8,635 nucleotides of DNA, taken from contig CAIYYW010000051.1 of NCBI GenBank assembly GCA_903930515.1, positions 1 to 8,635 on the forward strand, given 5' to 3'. The stretch comes from an uncultured delta proteobacterium (GTDB taxonomy: Bacteria > RBG-13-61-14 > DRUE01). Of the stretch, positions 6,208 through 8,635 are shown in pieces. The stretch's first letter is position 1; the number at the start of each line of letters is the position of its first letter. The notes beneath the pieces are model-generated. The model had not been told where the DNA came from and did not search any database. It worked only from the letters and a program-made list of their open reading frames with translations. The translations under genes and the position numbers were made by a program.

Positions 6208-7719
6208 ATGACCATTAATATCGGAGAATTCCTGACCAAGCGCGCCCGGCTCAGCCCGAAGCAAGAGGGACTGGTCTGCAACGATTTGAGGATGACCTTT
6301 GAGCAAATGAATTGGCGCGCGAACCAGTTGGCGCATGCGATGCAACGGCTCGGGGTCGGGCCGGGCGACCGGGTGGCCCTGTTCGCGCTCAACGAGCCGG
6401 AATACTATGACCTGCTCTTCGGCCTGGGCAAAATCGGCGCGATCCTGGTCCCGGTCAATTACCGGCTGGCGGCTCCGGAGATTGTTTACATCCTTTCCGA
6501 TTGCGGAGCCAAGGTCTTGGTCTTCAGCAAGGAATATTTGGAGATCGTCAATACTTTTCGGAGTCAGCTCCCTTCCCTCAAACTGATCGCGATCGCGGAC
6601 CATACGCCGGAATGGGCGGAGTCCTATCCGAAACTACTGGATCAAGAATCAACCAAGGAGCCCGCCATCACCGGAGGCGGAGACGATGTCTTGTCCATAC
6701 TCTACACCTCCGGAACCACCGGCCGTTCCAAGGGCGCCCTGCTCACTCATAATAATTATTATTGCACCTCGGTAAGCCTGCATGTCACCCTGGGATACAC
6801 CGGGGAAATATTTCTAATCCCCCTGCCCCTGTTCCACATCGGCGCCCTCGGCGGCGTGCCTATGTTCATTCACCTGGGACAGAAGAGCGTGCTGCTCCGG
6901 AGCTTTGATCCCAAACGAATGCTGGAATTGATCCGGGACGAGAAGGTCACCGGCTTCGGCACGGTGCCGGCCATGCTTATGTTCCTGAAGCTGGTTCCCG
7001 GTTTTGAAAAGTATGACTTCAGTTCGGTGAAGATCATCCTGGTTTACGCGGCCCCGGTCCCCGTGGCCTTGATCAAGGAGTATGCCGCGGCCGGGATTGA
7101 AATCCGGCAGCTTTACGGCTTGACCGAATGCACCGGGCCGGCCTCGGTGATAGATTCGCAACATGCCATCAGCAAAGCCGGCTCCTGCGGCCTGCCCATC
7201 TTCCATAGCGAGATCAAGCTGGTGGATGATCAGGGCAAAGAGGTGGGGCCGGAAGAACTGGGAGAAGTCCTGCTTAAGTCCGAGAATGTGATGAAGGGAT
7301 ACTGGAACCGGCCGGAGGAGACCAGGAACGCCATTATTGACGGCTGGCTCTGCACCGGAGACCTCGCCAAGAAAGACCGCGACGGGTTCCTATATATCCT
7401 GGACCGCAAAAAAGATATGATCATCTCCGGCGGAGAAAATATCTATCCCGCGGAAATAGAAGACCTGCTCCTGCATAACCCCAAAGTGGCCGACGCGGCC
7501 GTGATCGGATATCCCGACCCCAAATGGGGCGAGGCGGTCAAGGCGATCGTGGTGCTCAAAAAAGCGGAACAGCTCACCGAGCAGGAACTGATTGCCTGGT
7601 GCCAGGATAAAATCGGCAAATATAAAATCCCAAAAAAAGTCCTCTTCGCCGACTCCATCCCCCGCACCGCCACCGGCAAAATCCTCAAGCGCGAACTCCG
7701 GGCGCAATATAATAAATAA
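6208..7719 (+). CDS. AMP-forming acyl-CoA synthetase (fatty-acid-CoA ligase-like)
   Basis: 503-residue member of the ANL adenylate-forming superfamily. These enzymes activate a carboxylate with ATP to an acyl-AMP and transfer it to coenzyme A, in the cytoplasm or at the membrane. All core motifs are intact: the phosphate loop YTSGTTGRSKG (166-176), YGLTE (303-307), GWLCTGDL (379-386), the hinge region DRKKDMIISGGENIYPAEIE (399-418), and PRTATGKILKREL with the catalytic Lys491. Length and motif order fit medium/long-chain fatty-acyl-CoA ligases, but O-succinylbenzoate- or aryl-CoA ligases share them, so substrate is open. ATG 6208 is preceded by AAGGAG with a 7-nt spacer. The 43-nt gap after the TPR gene permits co-transcription, but a functional link is not evident. 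The reading frame is complete; the insertion sequence begins 34 nt after its stop. Confidence 0.93.
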   Translation: MTINIGEFLTKRARLSPKQEGLVCNDLRMTFEQMNWRANQLAHAMQRLGVGPGDRVALFALNEPEYYDLLFGLGKIGAILVPVNYRLAAPEIVYILSDCGAKVLVFSKEYLEIVNTFRSQLPSLKLIAIADHTPEWAESYPKLLDQESTKEPAITGGGDDVLSILYTSGTTGRSKGALLTHNNYYCTSVSLHVTLGYTGEIFLIPLPLFHIGALGGVPMFIHLGQKSVLLRSFDPKRMLELIRDEKVTGFGTVPAMLMFLKLVPGFEKYDFSSVKIILVYAAPVPVALIKEYAAAGIEIRQLYGLTECTGPASVIDSQHAISKAGSCGLPIFHSEIKLVDDQGKEVGPEELGEVLLKSENVMKGYWNRPEETRNAIIDGWLCTGDLAKKDRDGFLYILDRKKDMIISGGENIYPAEIEDLLLHNPKVADAAVIGYPDPKWGEAVKAIVVLKKAEQLTEQELIAWCQDKIGKYKIPKKVLFADSIPRTATGKILKRELRAQYNK

Positions 7720-7753
7720 GGCCAAAGGAGCCCAATTCATTCGCACCGGAATA

Positions 7754-7774
7754 TGTCAAGCATTTTGGGACACT
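7754..7774 (-). repeat. Terminal inverted repeat of the IS3-type element (orfB side)
   Basis: A 21-nt end starting TGTCAAGCAT and finishing TGGGACACT. It pairs with the reverse complement of 8592-8614: the inner nine bases are identical, and the outer part matches with small gaps (TGT, CAA, CAT). The stop codon of the orfB 3' remnant (7756-7758 on the minus strand) lies inside it. Confidence 0.8.
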
Positions 7775-8047
7775 TCCAATCCGAATTTATTGTATATTTC
7801 AACCGATTGCTCGGGTTTTTTAGGGGGAGTAATCCAGACCTTGGTCGGCAACTGCGGCGGCCTGGGCGATTTTCTCACGAACCGCTCCGGATGCCTCCGG
7901 TATGCTGTAAGCAAAGTCTGCTGTCTTAGCCGGATCAACCTGGCGCTCCCGATCCTTTGCGCGGTAATAGCTTGACCGGGCAAGCGCGAGCGCATCACAG
8001 GCCGGCTTGATGCCGACTTTTTCCGAAAGCTCAGTCACCGCCCTCAT
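7756..8047 (-). pseudogene. Deleted orfB (transposase) of the IS3-type element
   Basis: Two pieces of an IS3-family OrfB abut in different frames. The 5' piece starts at ATG 8047-8045 and gives the typical N-terminus MRAVTELSEKVGIKPACDAL followed by ALARSSYYRAKD. The 3' piece, in another frame, gives RQQTLLTAYRRHPERF then VRKSPRPPQLPTKVWITPPK and ends at TGA 7758-7756; this matches how many IS3-family transposases finish (HPERF, then a Pro-rich segment and VWI-PP). The whole rve/DDE integrase core between them is absent. The deletion junction must lie about 7927-7957, where reading sense passes from one frame to the other. A normal OrfB is about 270-330 residues, so roughly 600-800 nt are missing. 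The product, if any, would be catalytically dead. Confidence 0.85.
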
Positions 8048-8544
8048 CAGTCCTTCTCTTCCGGCTCCCGGTCCTTCCCGGTCAGACCCAGGAGCGCCGA
8101 CACTTTTTTTTGGACCTCAATGATAATTTCGGCTTTGTCCAGCCGGTCTTGCAGGCGCTGGTTCTCCCGCTCCAATTGCGCGACCTTTTCGCTCAAGGGG
8201 TTCTTCTCGACCGGCTTGCGGCCCCGCTTGGCCGGCTCCAGACCGGACAGGATGCCTTTGGCCCTCTGCTCGCGCCAATAGTTAAGGTGCGAAGAGTAAA
8301 TCCCTTCGCGCCGGAGCAGCTCCCCGATCGAGCCTCCTTTCTGGCATTGGTCCGCTTGTTCCAGAATCCGAAGCTTGTCCTCCGCGCGGAACCGACGCCG
8401 GGCAGCGCGCTCCCGAACCTCCGGGTTCGGAGCGACGGCGCTCTCGCGCCCGGCCCCCGCGGGTGAAACTCCGGTCGGGCTACGCCCTCCCTCCGTTTCA
8501 CCCGCTCTGCCCACTGTTCCATCCATCCCTGGAACCCTTTCCAT
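8047..8544 (-). CDS. IS3-family OrfA (transposase DNA-binding subunit)
   Basis: OrfA of the IS3-type element. It binds the terminal repeats through an N-terminal helix-turn-helix and joins OrfB by frameshifting to form transposase. ATG 8544 is chosen because GGAGGAA ends 8 nt upstream on the minus strand; an in-frame ATG at 8568 lacks such a site. The protein has 165 residues. A Gly/Pro/Arg-rich leader (1-45) comes first. Next is RRRFRAEDKLRILEQAD and then IGELLRREGIYSSHLNYWRE (about 50-92), a characteristic IS3 HTH. A basic AKRGRKP stretch follows, and then a leucine-zipper-like coiled coil (about 115-147, LSEKVAQLERENQRLQDRL) ending EVQKKVSALLG. The stop overlaps the orfB start as TGATG. 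The leader is markedly GC-rich relative to the host genes. The gene appears intact even though its partner is destroyed, so it could still act as a repressor or binding protein. Confidence 0.82.
   Translation of the reverse strand: MERVPGMDGTVGRAGETEGGRSPTGVSPAGAGRESAVAPNPEVRERAARRRFRAEDKLRILEQADQCQKGGSIGELLRREGIYSSHLNYWREQRAKGILSGLEPAKRGRKPVEKNPLSEKVAQLERENQRLQDRLDKAEIIIEVQKKVSALLGLTGKDREPEEKD
8104..8111 (-). promoter_or_regulatory. Candidate -1 ribosomal frameshift (slippery) site in orfA
   Basis: A run of eight A on the minus strand, read CAA-AAA-AAA-GTG near the end of orfA (within EVQKKVSALLG). The -1 frame is open from here through the orfB start at 8047, so slippage would yield an OrfAB fusion, as is established for IS3-family transposases. 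Polymerase slippage on the A run is an alternative. The fusion made now would lack the catalytic core. Confidence 0.6.
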
Positions 8545-8591
8545 CTTCTTCCTTCCTCCCCCGCCCATCTACATTAATTTACCATAGGGCC

Positions 8592-8614
8592 AGTGTCCCA
8601 GTCATGTTGGCACA
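8592..8614 (-). repeat. Terminal inverted repeat of the IS3-type element (orfA side)
   Basis: A 23-nt end which on the minus strand begins TGTGCCAACATGAC and finishes TGGGACACT, matching the end at 7754-7774. It lies about 50 nt upstream of the orfA start, the usual position for the left end of an IS3-family element. The 21 nt beyond it (8615-8635) hold nothing recognisable. Confidence 0.78.
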
Positions 8615-8635
8615 GAGGGTTCCGTGTGATCGGAC

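Larger units (their letters stand above)
7754..8614 (-). mobile_element. IS3-family insertion sequence, internally deleted, both ends retained
   Basis: An 861-nt element bounded by imperfect terminal inverted repeats that begin TGT and share TGGGACACT. It reads on the minus strand: orfA (helix-turn-helix), then a remnant of orfB in which the start and the C-terminal end survive but the DDE catalytic core is missing. IS3-family elements are typically about 1.2-1.5 kb, so several hundred bases have been lost internally. It cannot encode an active transposase; movement would need one supplied in trans. The 3-5 nt flanking the two ends (ATA on the left, GAG on the right) do not match, so no target-site duplication is visible. 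Confidence 0.85.

Noticed and set aside
6037-6603. Antisense open frame of 188 codons across the TPR and ligase genes
   Set aside because: Both sense genes have conserved motifs through this interval.
7592-7975. Plus-strand open frame running from the ligase end into the IS element
   Set aside because: It overlaps ligase C-terminal motifs out of frame and then runs antisense to orfB remnants.
8110-8466. Plus-strand open frame opposite orfA
   Set aside because: The minus strand encodes a clear IS3 helix-turn-helix protein with its own ribosome binding site.

Overview
The window comes from a moderately GC-rich, Gram-negative (diderm) bacterium. The evidence is an outer-membrane TolC-type channel, two large lipoproteins with N-terminal lipobox-like signals, and an IS3-family element. 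Nothing here fixes the lineage. The two lipoproteins match no family I recognise, so a poorly sampled phylum is plausible, but that is inference.

Layout: positions 2-163 hold the 3' end of an unidentified gene. Next comes a same-strand cluster that looks like one transcription unit: a TolC/OEP-family protein (282-1997), a lipoprotein overlapping it by 4 nt (GTGA; 1994-3703), a second lipoprotein 17 nt further on with a strong Shine-Dalgarno (3721-5397), and, after 65 nt, a membrane-anchored protein of five TPR repeats (5463-6164). An AMP-forming acyl-CoA ligase (6208-7719) follows 43 nt later with its own strong ribosome binding site. From 7754 to 8614, on the minus strand, lies an IS3-family insertion sequence. 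It keeps both terminal inverted repeats and orfA, but orfB is gutted by an internal deletion. No stretch longer than about 120 nt is free of features.

The most interesting part is the TolC-lipoprotein-lipoprotein-TPR cluster. The two lipoproteins are diverged paralogues that align almost colinearly. They share a motif, G-x3-G-x(4-12)-C-x3-G-x-F, which occurs twice in each, plus a W-x5-G-x4-C element with identical spacing. No periplasmic adaptor or inner-membrane pump gene is next to the TolC homologue inside the window. The TolC homologue also carries an unusual Ser/Gly/Leu-rich C-terminal tail with a degenerate two-copy repeat. A dedicated envelope or surface-lipoprotein system is a reasonable hypothesis but is not shown by the sequence. 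The acyl-CoA ligase is probably metabolically separate.
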